From: Polaromonas sp.
GTDB lineage: Bacteria > Pseudomonadota > Gammaproteobacteria > Burkholderiales > Burkholderiaceae_C
DNA: 64,000 nucleotides
NCBI RefSeq assembly: GCF_029945685.1
Contig: NZ_JAQSDA010000020.1
Span: 550,044 to 614,043, forward strand
Direction of reading: 5' to 3'
The notes under the pieces are model-generated. The model saw only the letters and a program-made list of their open reading frames with translations, was not told where the DNA came from and did not search any database. This document shows, in pieces, positions 34,344 to 43,235 of the stretch (positions within the stretch are counted from its first letter, which is position 1; every line of letters begins with the position of its first letter). Position numbers and translations under genes: made by a program.

Positions 34344-34352
34344 TCGCTTGAT

Positions 34353-34673
34353 CTAGTACAGACGAAGGGTGAGTTTTCCGGCAATCGCAAGTATTGAAAG
34401 GTCCCCCACTTCGTAAGAATTTGAAGATGTCGCACCATTTTTCGGCTTTATCTTTTGCCCTTCTACAACCCATGTGTTGGAGCTGGTTGCACCGTTCTTA
34501 GGTTTTAGCTCCTTGCCGTCCCACACCCAGGTGTTTGAGGAAGTGGCTCCGTTCTTGGGCTTAATTTCCTTCCCATCCATCACCCAGGTGTTTGAGGATG
34601 TGGCCCCATTCTTTGGTTTCAATTCCCTTCCGTCGCAAACCCAATCTCTCGGTAGCTCAATCTTGTTGCTCAT
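34353..34673 (-). CDS. Four-fold beta-flower repeat protein
   Basis: A 106-residue protein made of tandem 19-residue units of the form W-V-x-D-G-x-E-[LI]-K-P-K-N-G-A-T-S-S-N-T, with W at 11, 30, 49 and 68, ended by YEVGDLSILAIAGKLTLRLY. This matches the small 4-fold beta-flower family found in bacteria and phages, whose function is not known. The corresponding 57-bp DNA repeats are still very similar, so the array is young or kept uniform. ATG 34673 was chosen over a longer frame to 34706. It stands upstream of the restriction-like operon on the same strand. Confidence 0.75.
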   Translation of the reverse strand: MSNKIELPRDWVCDGRELKPKNGATSSNTWVMDGKEIKPKNGATSSNTWVWDGKELKPKNGATSSNTWVVEGQKIKPKNGATSSNSYEVGDLSILAIAGKLTLRLY

Positions 34674-34706
34674 ACCATTTCTCCCATAAACGTTCTTAGA
34701 AAACAC

Positions 34707-34925
34707 TCACCTTATCTGGACTCCATAGGGCCTCTCCAATCCCTGACGTGGCTGAATATCCTCACGAGCAGCAGCTACGTCTGCAGTTCTGAAAACTCTT
34801 TGGGAGCCCCGACATAGTTGTTCGGAGCTTTCAGCTTACTCAGGCATTTGCACCCGGCAGCGGTTTGAATACTGCCGAGAGAGCAGCCGACCCAAGTAGC
34901 CCATCTAGCTCTGGGAATTTGGGTG
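34707..34925. other. Intergenic stretch without recognisable gene
   Basis: About 220 bases between the beta-flower and PsiF-like genes. I see only scattered short inverted repeats and no convincing coding frame, promoter or RNA. Confidence 0.5.
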
Positions 34926-35171
34926 TCACGCCCCTACCGCGTCTTTCACACACTTCTTCGTGAAGCTGTTCTTAGCAGCACCAGCCAACTTCTTGTCCTT
35001 TGCGGTGATGTCGCACTTAGCTGCAGCGTCTTTCTCGCACTTCTTCAGGAACGAGTTTTTGGCAGCACCAGCCAGCTTCTTCTCAGCGGCGTTCGCCGCG
35101 CAGGTTGCATCCTGGGCGAATACCGAGCCAGTGAACGTGAGAGCGGCGATCAAGCAAATTTTCTTCAGCAT
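34926..35171 (-). CDS. PsiF-repeat secreted small protein
   Basis: An 81-residue protein: a signal peptide (LKKICLIAALTFTGSVFAQ) followed by two PsiF repeats, C-x3-A-x-EKKLAGAAKNSFLKKCEKDA and C-x3-A-x-DKKLAGAAKNSFTKKCVKDA, each with two cysteines. PsiF was named from a phosphate-starvation-induced E. coli gene; its function is unknown. The repeats are close to identical at protein and DNA level. PsiF genes are usually chromosomal, so this may be cargo picked up by the island. Confidence 0.9.
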   Translation of the reverse strand: MLKKICLIAALTFTGSVFAQDATCAANAAEKKLAGAAKNSFLKKCEKDAAAKCDITAKDKKLAGAAKNSFTKKCVKDAVGA

Positions 35172-35270
35172 GAAATTCTCCGTTGAGTGGGGACATCCCG
35201 AGGGCAGTTTAGCGAGATGCAGTGAATTCTGGAACAGGTTTGTTGCTCGTGGGCGAAGTTTTGGGGAAAT

Positions 35271-35909
35271 TCATGGTTTCACATCGACTTCCAGCGCTTC
35301 GTAGATCGTGTTCTGGTCAAGTGCCCCACCGGCATACCGAGTTACCCAAGTGCTACGCACGTAGCGTTTGGCTATGGGTGAGTACCACACAGTTTCAACT
35401 GCAACCCCCGAAGATCCCGAGCTGCGATTTTTCCAAACACCTTTTCCTTCAATCTTCACTGTTTCGTAAGTTCCAGCCGGAACCGTGATTCGCTCCGTGC
35501 CAGCGACTGTGTAGGTCATTTCAATTTGACCCTCACGCCCCCGGCTATTAATCCAATTCCAAGATGCGCTCCACGTCTTCCCGAGCACAAGGGGGAACGC
35601 ATATCGTTGTTCCTTCTCAATTCTCCCCTTGACATCACTTAGCCTGTTCCAATCGAGGTCATAGAGATATGACTCACTCGGAGTGCCATCGGTCTTCCGG
35701 GTTGTTGAAATACTGTCGATGCCGACTAAAGCAACAACCTCCTCCCGCGATCCGGTTGCTACCTTGGAAAAACCATCAAGTGCTGAGGCTTTCCAGCGAT
35801 CTCCGACCTGAACTGCTGGGCGATCAACAGGGAAAGTTATCTGACCATGCGCGAGTTGCGCGTAAAGAGCGACAACCACTACGAGCAGGCTATTTAGGCG
35901 AATGTTCAT
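35271..35909 (-). CDS. Secreted beta-rich protein of unknown function
   Basis: A 212-residue protein starting at ATG 35909 with a signal peptide (NIRLNSLLVVVVALYAQLAHG). The mature part alternates strands with phrases such as YTVAGTERITVPAGTYETVKIEGKGVWKN and ETVWYSPIAKRYVRSTWVTR, resembling the beta-sandwich proteins of the DUF3108-like type found in periplasm or outer membrane. No catalytic residues are obvious. A longer frame to 36095 overlaps the nuclease gene above and lacks a start signal. Confidence 0.6.
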   Translation of the reverse strand: MNIRLNSLLVVVVALYAQLAHGQITFPVDRPAVQVGDRWKASALDGFSKVATGSREEVVALVGIDSISTTRKTDGTPSESYLYDLDWNRLSDVKGRIEKEQRYAFPLVLGKTWSASWNWINSRGREGQIEMTYTVAGTERITVPAGTYETVKIEGKGVWKNRSSGSSGVAVETVWYSPIAKRYVRSTWVTRYAGGALDQNTIYEALEVDVKP

Positions 35910-36040
35910 TCGAGTCCCCCGGTTGGGTTGAACTGCTACCACTCCAAAGCGATTATTGGAGATGGTCCAACGATTTTGCAACGCTCGTGCCCACCCCACA
36001 CCCTCCAATTGGGGGAGACGTGTAAATCTTTGGAGTTTTA

Positions 36041-36547
36041 CTACCGCCTTTGCTTCCGCCATTCCCATGGCGGCGTCGGCTCTCGATCCATCCAAAGCCC
36101 CTTCCGAGCCTCCCTGGCACGCTCTTCAGCGTGGGTGTATGCCAAGCGGTCAGCTCCGGATTGCTCTCGCTGGTAAGCCTTGTAGTGCCAAGCAAATCCC
36201 GCCTCGACCTGAGCCAGGTTGGCGTCCAGGCCTTCAACGAGGACTTTGCCAACGTTTCTGCCGTAGCGGTCAAGCTTGGTCGTTTCAACGGTCACTTCCT
36301 TGCCGGCAACCATGTCTGAGAGGTTGTCCTTGGACTTCTGACCGAAAGGCATGCCCTTTTCGGGAGCGTCGATACCGGAAAGGCGGATCTTGTGCTGGGT
36401 CTTGGACTGATCGAGGACCGTGATCGTGTCGCCGTCGCTGACTCGTACAACTTTGCCTTCGATGGTCTCACCGGCAGCAATCCCATGAGCGAGAACCATC
36501 AAGCACAGACCCACGACGCACCTAGATATCACACGCCGGCCTTTCAC
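36041..36547 (-). CDS. Secreted thermonuclease (SNase-like)
   Basis: A 168-residue nuclease of the staphylococcal nuclease family with an N-terminal signal sequence (CVVGLCLMVLAHGIAAGE). The OB-fold motifs are KVVRVSDGDTITV, HKIRLSGIDAPEKGMPFGQKSK (catalytic Arg and Asp), TKLDRYGRNVGKV (catalytic Arg) and GFAWHY. It probably degrades extracellular or periplasmic DNA or RNA. GTG at 36547 is my start, 5 bases after the stop of the 64-residue gene upstream; ATG 36499 is an alternative but would shorten the signal peptide. Confidence 0.85.
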   Translation of the reverse strand: MKGRRVISRCVVGLCLMVLAHGIAAGETIEGKVVRVSDGDTITVLDQSKTQHKIRLSGIDAPEKGMPFGQKSKDNLSDMVAGKEVTVETTKLDRYGRNVGKVLVEGLDANLAQVEAGFAWHYKAYQREQSGADRLAYTHAEERAREARKGLWMDREPTPPWEWRKQRR

Positions 36548-36552
36548 AGCGT

Positions 36553-36747
36553 TCAAGGGGGCGGAGTCGTAACGACTGGACGTAACCAAGTCGTGGCGGC
36601 CTCGTCCGGTGACATAGAGCGCAGCTTTGTGTCCTGCCAAATGACCACAGCAACCTCCTCCAACTGGGCAGGCTGAACTGTTTGCCAACGCTCATGCAGC
36701 TTCTCGCCGCACTTGGCAATCCATTGGCTGGGGGTCAACTCGTCCAT
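36553..36747 (-). CDS. Small protein of unknown function
   Basis: A 64-residue protein, MDELTPSQWIAKCGEKLHER followed by WQTVQPAQLEEVAVVIWQD, with a C-terminal PVVTTPPP. It is soluble, mixed helical and Trp-rich. It is directly upstream of the SNase gene with a 5-base gap, so probably co-transcribed. No family was recognised, though the layout of a small W/H-rich protein in front of a nuclease could suggest a partner or inhibitor. Confidence 0.55.
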   Translation of the reverse strand: MDELTPSQWIAKCGEKLHERWQTVQPAQLEEVAVVIWQDTKLRSMSPDEAATTWLRPVVTTPPP

Positions 36748-36835
36748 GACTCAAATATACTGTATATAAACACATATTGTCCAGTACAATTGCGGGAATC
36801 GACAGCAGCCTTTGAGACAAGCACTGGAGAGCCAA

Positions 36836-37771
36836 ATGACCTTTGCCGACAGCGAATCTTCCAAAAGTGAGCCATCTAATGAGGCTCAAAAGCCAATGGA
36901 AAGTAAAAGGCTCCTACGATTCGAAACCGCTGAGGAGTTTCGATCACGTCCTAACTACTGTGCCGATTTAGAACCCGAAAAAGACAAACCGCTACAAATA
37001 TTCGGTGGGTATGGATTCAAGAAAGGTGCGTATGTTCACTGCGGCCTTGTAGGCTGCAAGCAATACCACGGAGCCGGCTTTAATGTGGTGAACGCCATTG
37101 GTAAAGAGACAAATATCGGGAGGTGTTGTGGCAAGACTCGCCTGGGAGCCGAATGGGCTGAGATGGAGGCAAGATTCCAAAAACAAACCACATTGCAGGC
37201 GCTTCAAGATGTCCTAGCCGAAGCAATGCGCAAACGTCAAGAGACTCTAGCAAACGCCAGAAAATTATCTTCCCTCGTTGAAGCTGCGCACAGGACCGTG
37301 GACACAATAATCGCTGCGATAGCTTCGGACAGGCCTCTACACAAAGCCTTCCTAAGCTGCCAGAAAGATCGCGGTAGATTGAGCTATTTCAGAAAATTAG
37401 ATGCGGATGAGCGTGCGTTGTATCCAGGCCAAAGCACCGTCCGTACACCTATGGGCTACATCGATGGGATCAATGCCGCAAGCGTTAGTCCCAAGCTCAT
37501 AAGAGAGTTAAAGTTCAAAATAATTGTTCCATTGGAGGAGCTAGAAGATGATAGTTTGGCCCTTCTATCTCACAAAGCACTAGCTGCCAAGTCACTTGAG
37601 TTCGGAGCTATGGGCGGCCTATTACAAACTGCAGAACTTTTTATCGCTGACGCTGAAAAGTTGTCCCGGCAAAAGAACTGGGAGAACTTTGAAAATTTCT
37701 GCGTTGCGTCTCAGGTCAATATGAGCGCAAATGCTCACCGAATTTTGCGCGGACTTGCCGGGACCTTGTGA
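36836..37771 (+). CDS. Hypothetical protein with a Cys/His N-terminal region
   Basis: A 311-residue protein not recognised. Residues about 55-95 hold HCGLVGCKQYHGAGF and NIGRCCGK, a possible zinc site. A helical, charged middle (about 105-180) follows, and then alpha-helical repeats without clear motif. ATG at 36836 has GGAG 7 bases upstream and is preferred over TTG 36812. It is divergent from the small SNase-partner gene and is A+T-rich, like the defence block. Confidence 0.55.
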   Translation: MTFADSESSKSEPSNEAQKPMESKRLLRFETAEEFRSRPNYCADLEPEKDKPLQIFGGYGFKKGAYVHCGLVGCKQYHGAGFNVVNAIGKETNIGRCCGKTRLGAEWAEMEARFQKQTTLQALQDVLAEAMRKRQETLANARKLSSLVEAAHRTVDTIIAAIASDRPLHKAFLSCQKDRGRLSYFRKLDADERALYPGQSTVRTPMGYIDGINAASVSPKLIRELKFKIIVPLEELEDDSLALLSHKALAAKSLEFGAMGGLLQTAELFIADAEKLSRQKNWENFENFCVASQVNMSANAHRILRGLAGTL

Positions 37772-37844
37772 CAAGTCACTGCGCGGTCAATTCTTGATGT
37801 CCAACCTTTAAGCGAGTTGATCCAAACCCAATTTGGTCGCATGG

Positions 37845-38821
37845 ATGAATATGCAGAAAAAGCGACACCACTACGTTCCCAAAGCCTACTTAAGTGCTTT
37901 CTGTGATGCAGAAGGTCGGATATGCGTTTACAGAAAGGACAGAGCTGAGACGTTGCTTCGCGTTAAACCTGATGCAACTCAATTTCGTGGCTACTACTAT
38001 TCTCAACCTATACCCGAAGGGGGTACAGACAACAACACGCTAGAAGATTTATTCTCGACTATCGAAGGCCCGTGGCCAGAAACGGTATCAAGACTTCAGC
38101 GACGAGAAAACGTCAACGACAGGTTGGAGAATATCTTTGAGTTCATGGCACTGCAACGAGCGCGGGTTCCAGCGAGCCGCGATGGAACAGAAGCAGCACT
38201 CTCTGAAAAAGTTAGAGCGACTATGGTCGACATGTTGCAGAATGGAAAGTTGCCCCTCCTCCCGCAGGTTTAGAGAACATCGTTGACGATGTTCAGATTT
38301 CCATAGACCCGCATCAAAGCATTCACGCCATGGCCAAGGTAATGCAAGCCATGGGATCGATCTTCAATGAAGTGGGGCTTGCGGCAATACATAACACCTC
38401 ACCACTTCCGTTCTTAACGAGTGACAACCCCGTTGCCTGGCTTAATCCAGCAACTCCGTTCGAACAGCAGCAGCCCTACGCTTTACAGCCTAACAGTCCA
38501 ATCCTTCTCATGTTCCCCGTGAGTCCGAACGTACTCCTTTTGGGATCAACGGAATATCGGGAAAGTTTCGGCGCCCATGGTCTCTTGCATAGCGAAGTGA
38601 AAGATCCCGAATGGGTCGAGGTCATAAATGCCCAAACCTGCAGATTTGGCTATGAAGCTGTAATTGCGCAAAGTCCAGGTCAAGAGGATCTGATCAAACG
38701 ATATGCCTCGATATCTCCAATATATAAACAGACAGGAGGATATGTAGGCCAACACCTCTTGCCACTACCTGACTATATTTTCGGAACTCGAACTCCAAAG
38801 CCAAAATGGCATAGCAAGTAG
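37845..38821 (+). pseudogene. DUF4238-family protein interrupted by a frameshift
   Basis: The first frame starts MQKKRHHYVPKAYLSAFCDAEG, the DUF4238 hallmark, and runs to a TAG near 38273. The second frame continues from about 38250 (PPPAGLENIVDDVQISIDPHQSIHAM, then LPFLTSDNPVAWLNP) to 38821. Together they make one full-length DUF4238 protein of about 325 residues. The shift falls in a C-rich run (GCCCCTCCTCCC) around 38250, where a 1-base change restores the frame. It may be a real inactivation or a sequencing error. DUF4238 proteins are common in islands; their function is unknown. Confidence 0.75.
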
Positions 38822-38852
38822 GCCCATCGGAGTCGAAAAGCCGCCCCTTCCC

Positions 38853-39554
38853 ATGTGCTCCAACTACCGCCCAGTAACCCGTTCAGATCGGATGCTGACG
38901 TTTTTTGGTATTGAACGGGCCAAAGACGAAGCTCCAGTCGACGTTTGGCCTCTGGGGCTAGCCCCGTTCATCCGACTGGCCGAAGATGGCTCAGGCAACA
39001 AAGTCGTTGACGATGGAATTTTTGGTCTCCTCCCCCACTTCGCCGAACTCGCTGCGGGCCGGAAGACCTACAACGCCAAGTCGGAGACAGTGGCTAAGCT
39101 GCCCAGCTTTAGAGAGTCCTGGAGCAAAGGCTGGCGGTGCATCATTCCGGTCGAATCGTTCTATGAACCCAACTGGGAAACCGGCAAGGCCGTTCGCTGG
39201 TTGATCCAGCAGCCAGGTGAAGTTCCGATGGGACTAGCGGGGATCTACCGAAAGTGGCGACATCCAGACGGTCGGGAACAGCTTACATTTGCGATGCTGA
39301 CGATCAACGCAGACGGCCATCCTGTGATGCAGCGGTTTCACAAGCCTGGCGACGAGAAACGAATGGTGGTGATCCTGGATCCCAAGGACTATGGGGAATG
39401 GCTGTCGTGTCCCGTGAAGGAAGCCCCGAAATTCTTCAAGCAATGGACTGGGCCGTTGGAAGCATTTGCTGCACCGCTACCTCCTAGAGCTCCTAAGGCT
39501 AGCAGTGTGAGAACTGTCAGAGTGCTGCCGCCTGAGGATCCGGGGCTGTTTTGA
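38853..39554 (+). CDS. SOS-response-associated peptidase (SRAP/YedK-like)
   Basis: A 233-residue SRAP protein, which forms a covalent link with abasic sites in single-stranded DNA. The essential Cys2 is in MCSNYRPVTRSDRM, with the Asn in TYNAKSETV, the Glu in VESFYEPNW and the active-site His in MQRFHKPGDEKRM. YedK/HMCES protects abasic sites at replication forks. Phages and islands often carry one; here it lies between the frameshifted DUF4238 gene and the primase-helicase gene, suggesting a link to element replication. Confidence 0.93.
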   Translation: MCSNYRPVTRSDRMLTFFGIERAKDEAPVDVWPLGLAPFIRLAEDGSGNKVVDDGIFGLLPHFAELAAGRKTYNAKSETVAKLPSFRESWSKGWRCIIPVESFYEPNWETGKAVRWLIQQPGEVPMGLAGIYRKWRHPDGREQLTFAMLTINADGHPVMQRFHKPGDEKRMVVILDPKDYGEWLSCPVKEAPKFFKQWTGPLEAFAAPLPPRAPKASSVRTVRVLPPEDPGLF

Positions 39555-39656
39555 GACTGCATGCGTATGGGTCAAAGGTCACTTCTGGCGAAGCCTTCCA
39601 AATTGACTTGAAGCAATTCGGTCTCGACAGCTCAGCTTCTCGTCTTGATTCTTTCC

Positions 39657-39752
39657 TTCTATATATATAAGAAACTTCAGACTCACCGAAGCCCTGTGAA
39701 ATCGACAAGTCCCGAGAATCGACGTACACAAAGTCCACTGACTTTGTGTACG
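39657..39752 (-). repeat. Hairpin element B (pairs with element A at 21.9 kb)
   Basis: A 13-bp perfect inverted repeat CGTACACAAAGTC (39723) and GACTTTGTGTACG (ending 39752) with a 4-base loop, and, 45 bases away on the minus strand, AAGTTTCTTATATATATAGA. It duplicates element A in reverse orientation with the same internal spacing. It lies between the convergent SRAP and primase-helicase genes, its hairpin ending 6 bases from the latter's stop codon. Confidence 0.8.
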
Positions 39753-39758
39753 AGCGCA

Positions 39759-42700
39759 TCAAGCTGACAGCAAACGCGTAGGCATTGCGTAGAAGTCTTC
39801 GCACTCCATCGGCGCATCAAAATCTCGTTCAAGGCCCAACTCAGTCCAATCGATGTGATGCTCAAGTGCGCAACACTGCGCATCAAAAAACCGGCACGTT
39901 TGGCATCTACCCACCGGCGACGATTGCATGCCACGGCCTGTCAAGCTACGACCAATTCTGTCCACGCCTGTTGGCAACGACTCAAGCAAGACCTTGCGGC
40001 GCTTTAGGCGAAGCACCATCTCGTCCAGGTTCCAACCCACTGGGACCTCTGACTGAGAGAAATCTGTCGTTTTCTCTCGACCAGTGCCAATGACGGGAAA
40101 GAAGACGCCCAGCGGCTCCAGCAAGTCTTTTGTCATGCCAAGCGCAAAACTGTCCGCAGCAGCCTTATTTTCATTGGACCCACTGACGCGGACCTTCTCA
40201 CGCAACGTCGCCAGCATGTTGAGCTCATTGGTCAGTTTGACCAACTCTCCCTCGGAGATCACCAAGGCCTTCAACCCCTCCTGTAATGCCTTATCCTGAT
40301 TCAGCTTTTTCGAAAAGCCGATGCCATTCATCGCCCCACTCTGCATTCTCTGAAGCACCCGAAGGACTGGGATCAACTTCTCCGTCTTTTCAGCAGCTAC
40401 CTGCGCCCAGGTCGAGCACTTTGAAGGCGTGAATAGATCAGACAACCAAGGCTCACGGTCACCGAACAACGACTGCAGTTTTCTGTAGCTGACCTTCCGG
40501 CCTTTTACCGGGTCTGTCAGACCACACAAGTGCATCAATACCGCGTGCTGCTCGTCAGCAATCTCACGATCCTTTCGCTCTTCAGCCTGGCCGTAGCTCC
40601 GCCGTTTTTCATCAGCCAACGAACGTAACCGCCAGAAATGAACATCTGGAACATCATGTCCACGACCCGGCATTAAAGCCAAGATTCGATCATCGTAATA
40701 GCGAGCTGCATCTCTCTGAGCGCGTTGAAACTGCTCCGTCGCTTGCTTCTTGACCTTGGCTGTAGACTTATCAGCGATTGAAGCGGCCAGCGGTTCAACT
40801 ATCTGGTAGTTCTGGAACGAATCGTCCCGGATGAGTTGTCCCACGGCCTGGTTCTGCCTGCTCTCGATCTCCCTGTAGCTCCTGTAGGCCGACAGATCCA
40901 GGATTTGAGGCAAGTCATTTCCGTTGTATCCACCGCTGTACTCGTCAGCGAGGGCTTGCTGGACACGCTCAATGACGTCAGAACGTGGCGGGAAGTAGAA
41001 CGGATCCATGTTCACCTCGCCCACATACACGCGTACTTCACAGGCGAGATCACCACGGTTTGCCCGGTTAATGGTCTGGATGATGCGACTGGTGTCAGCG
41101 GGAATCTTGTCGAAGCGGCAGTACAGGATCTCTAGCTGCCGGACGAAATTGAGACCAATCGAGAATATCGGACTGGCCACCAGAATAGGCTTTGACCCGA
41201 TTCGGGCCTCCTCGACTTCTTCGTGAAGTGCTTCCTGGCGGGAAACAACATAGCATTGGTCCTCCAAGCCGAACTCTCGCAGCAAAATTCTGTAAGGCTC
41301 CATCTTGGAAGTGCTGATGGCCAGCATCACCTTCGGTAGTGGCCGCCCCTCATCTAGGGCCTGTTTCAAGCGTTTGAACAGCTCGATCACATCGGGACGA
41401 AAGTTATCCAGGGGATGGATGTGCAAGGGGTTGCGTTTGACCGGTTCGAACTCGTAGCAGCAATACCGGCTATCGACCAATGTTCCACCTTCAAGCTTCG
41501 TCAAGGTTCCGGTCAGCATAAGCCGCTGGATGTCCGTCAGCGTTCCAGTCATAAAGATGACAGACCTGGCCCTCGTGATGGCGTCCTTGAAGTAAGTGAA
41601 CTTGGTACTGTTTTTACAGAAGTCGTCCAACGCGACGTGAAATTCGTCAATGACCAAGTGATACGGCGTCAAGGCCGCACGCTCCATCAACTTCAGGATT
41701 TTGGGCAGTGATTCGTTCGTTGTCACAAACGTACCGCTGCTGGGCGTGTACCGGTAGTCGAATGTTTGATAGTGGAACGACTCCACACCCTGTGCCAGCA
41801 GGTCTTGGTGCATTTGGGAGACCAAGGGGATCGTCTGTGCAACGTAAATGACCACGCCCACCTTTGCCTTTTCCCGAATCCACTCGATCACTGCTTGAGT
41901 CTTGCCAGAACCTGTCGGGGCCTGGACCAGGGCGTACTTTGAAGCGATGAAGCTGGCGAACGGGGGGACGTAGCCTGCGCTGGTGAGGGTCATGGTGCGG
42001 TGCGGAATCTCCTCAAACCACTTCAAGCCGTCACGAACATAGGCATATGCATCCTCAGACAACTCTTTCAGCGGAATGACAATGCCATCGCCGTGGCGTC
42101 TAGCGAACTGAGGCTGGAACTTGCTGACGTAGTAGGAGCCTGGTGTTCCCTCGTCGGCCAAGAATAGCTGGCAGAAGGCTTCATCTCGCAATACCGCGTT
42201 GACCAGCGACCGCCCCCCTCTGGGCGTACCCGAAGGCGGAACAAAATATTCAGCAGTCACTACCCCTGTGTTGGTCTGAAGCTGGATTTTCTTCTTTGCA
42301 TAGCCATTGGCGACTTGCCAGTCGTGTCTTAGCCGTGACCGGCTCTGGTTGGCTTGTCGGATCATCTCCGGCAACAGCTCAGGCACATTGACCTCATCCC
42401 GGACACCCTGGATCAAGCCTTGACGGTTCTGCTCCTGCAGCAAGCACTGAATTCCTGCGTCAAAGATGGGGTTAGCTACGAAGTGAAGTTGAACAGACGA
42501 GACGATAGGAGCCGGGTCGATCCCGTAAACAAGCTCGGCCACACCTCGCTTGTTGGCGTGGATGTGAAAAAATCCGCTGTCCGTACAAAACTGCCTGAGA
42601 TAAGCCCCGATCAGCCCCCCGCGGATGCGACGGTCTAAAAAGAAGAACAGGTGGACTCGTAGGCCGGGTTTAAGCAATTCGCCCTGAGCGTTGAGCACGC

Positions 42701-43232
42701 CTGAGCTGCCGCTGAACTGGTAGTGGCAAGTCACGTCTCGAAACTCGGCGGGCAGCTTTTCAGCGATGAGCCATTTGATGGCGTCTACAGACACGACCGA
42801 GATTCCGTCCGGGACTTCTAGGCCGTCGAAGTCCATCATGACCCAGTGTGTCCCGTCTGGGTGTTCCGGGAAGTTTTCCTTCAGTCTTTGGCAAGGCATC
42901 ACGAGTCCAGGTGTACCGATGCCTCGGATCAATGCGGCTCGTGAGTTTCGGGAGAAATGCGTGATCAATTCACTCATCTCACGGATACCACTAACCGTAA
43001 ACGTTTTTGCCAAGTAATAGAACGCGTTACCGTAGTTTTGCCGCTGTACCGAACCGTCTTCGTCGATAGTAAAACGCTTCGTGAGTGGCTTATCCTTTGC
43101 GAGCAAAACTGTAACGGTGGGCATGCCCGCAGGTTGCCCTTCCTCGGCCTTTTCATTTTTTGAATGAGTCATAGTATTTAACCTGGCTAAGCGGTGCAAC
43201 CCGTCTTTAATAAACAGGTTGCACTTACTCAT
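39759..43232 (-). CDS. Archaeo-eukaryotic primase / SF2 helicase fusion
   Basis: A 1157-residue replication protein. The N-terminal part has a primase-polymerase (AEP) core: VMMDFDGLEV (D134, D136), SGSSG (174-178) and LRVHLFFFLD (191-200, His of motif 2). Residues about 400-760 form an SF2 helicase: Walker A QAPTGSGKT (437-445), LVIDEFHVALDD (526-537), SVIFMTGTLTD, and IIQTINRANRGD (717-728). The C-terminus has a Cys cluster (CQTCRFFDAQCC) that could hold zinc or an iron-sulfur group. It probably starts at ATG 43232, 3 bases after the previous stop; ATG 43172 is possible. It would let the element replicate by itself. Confidence 0.82.
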   Translation of the reverse strand: MSKCNLFIKDGLHRLARLNTMTHSKNEKAEEGQPAGMPTVTVLLAKDKPLTKRFTIDEDGSVQRQNYGNAFYYLAKTFTVSGIREMSELITHFSRNSRAALIRGIGTPGLVMPCQRLKENFPEHPDGTHWVMMDFDGLEVPDGISVVSVDAIKWLIAEKLPAEFRDVTCHYQFSGSSGVLNAQGELLKPGLRVHLFFFLDRRIRGGLIGAYLRQFCTDSGFFHIHANKRGVAELVYGIDPAPIVSSVQLHFVANPIFDAGIQCLLQEQNRQGLIQGVRDEVNVPELLPEMIRQANQSRSRLRHDWQVANGYAKKKIQLQTNTGVVTAEYFVPPSGTPRGGRSLVNAVLRDEAFCQLFLADEGTPGSYYVSKFQPQFARRHGDGIVIPLKELSEDAYAYVRDGLKWFEEIPHRTMTLTSAGYVPPFASFIASKYALVQAPTGSGKTQAVIEWIREKAKVGVVIYVAQTIPLVSQMHQDLLAQGVESFHYQTFDYRYTPSSGTFVTTNESLPKILKLMERAALTPYHLVIDEFHVALDDFCKNSTKFTYFKDAITRARSVIFMTGTLTDIQRLMLTGTLTKLEGGTLVDSRYCCYEFEPVKRNPLHIHPLDNFRPDVIELFKRLKQALDEGRPLPKVMLAISTSKMEPYRILLREFGLEDQCYVVSRQEALHEEVEEARIGSKPILVASPIFSIGLNFVRQLEILYCRFDKIPADTSRIIQTINRANRGDLACEVRVYVGEVNMDPFYFPPRSDVIERVQQALADEYSGGYNGNDLPQILDLSAYRSYREIESRQNQAVGQLIRDDSFQNYQIVEPLAASIADKSTAKVKKQATEQFQRAQRDAARYYDDRILALMPGRGHDVPDVHFWRLRSLADEKRRSYGQAEERKDREIADEQHAVLMHLCGLTDPVKGRKVSYRKLQSLFGDREPWLSDLFTPSKCSTWAQVAAEKTEKLIPVLRVLQRMQSGAMNGIGFSKKLNQDKALQEGLKALVISEGELVKLTNELNMLATLREKVRVSGSNENKAAADSFALGMTKDLLEPLGVFFPVIGTGREKTTDFSQSEVPVGWNLDEMVLRLKRRKVLLESLPTGVDRIGRSLTGRGMQSSPVGRCQTCRFFDAQCCALEHHIDWTELGLERDFDAPMECEDFYAMPTRLLSA

Positions 43233-43235
43233 ACC

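Noticed and set aside
34430-34660. Regular 57-bp repeats resembling a CRISPR array
   Set aside because: The repeats are contiguous without variable spacers and lie in one coding frame of a beta-flower protein.
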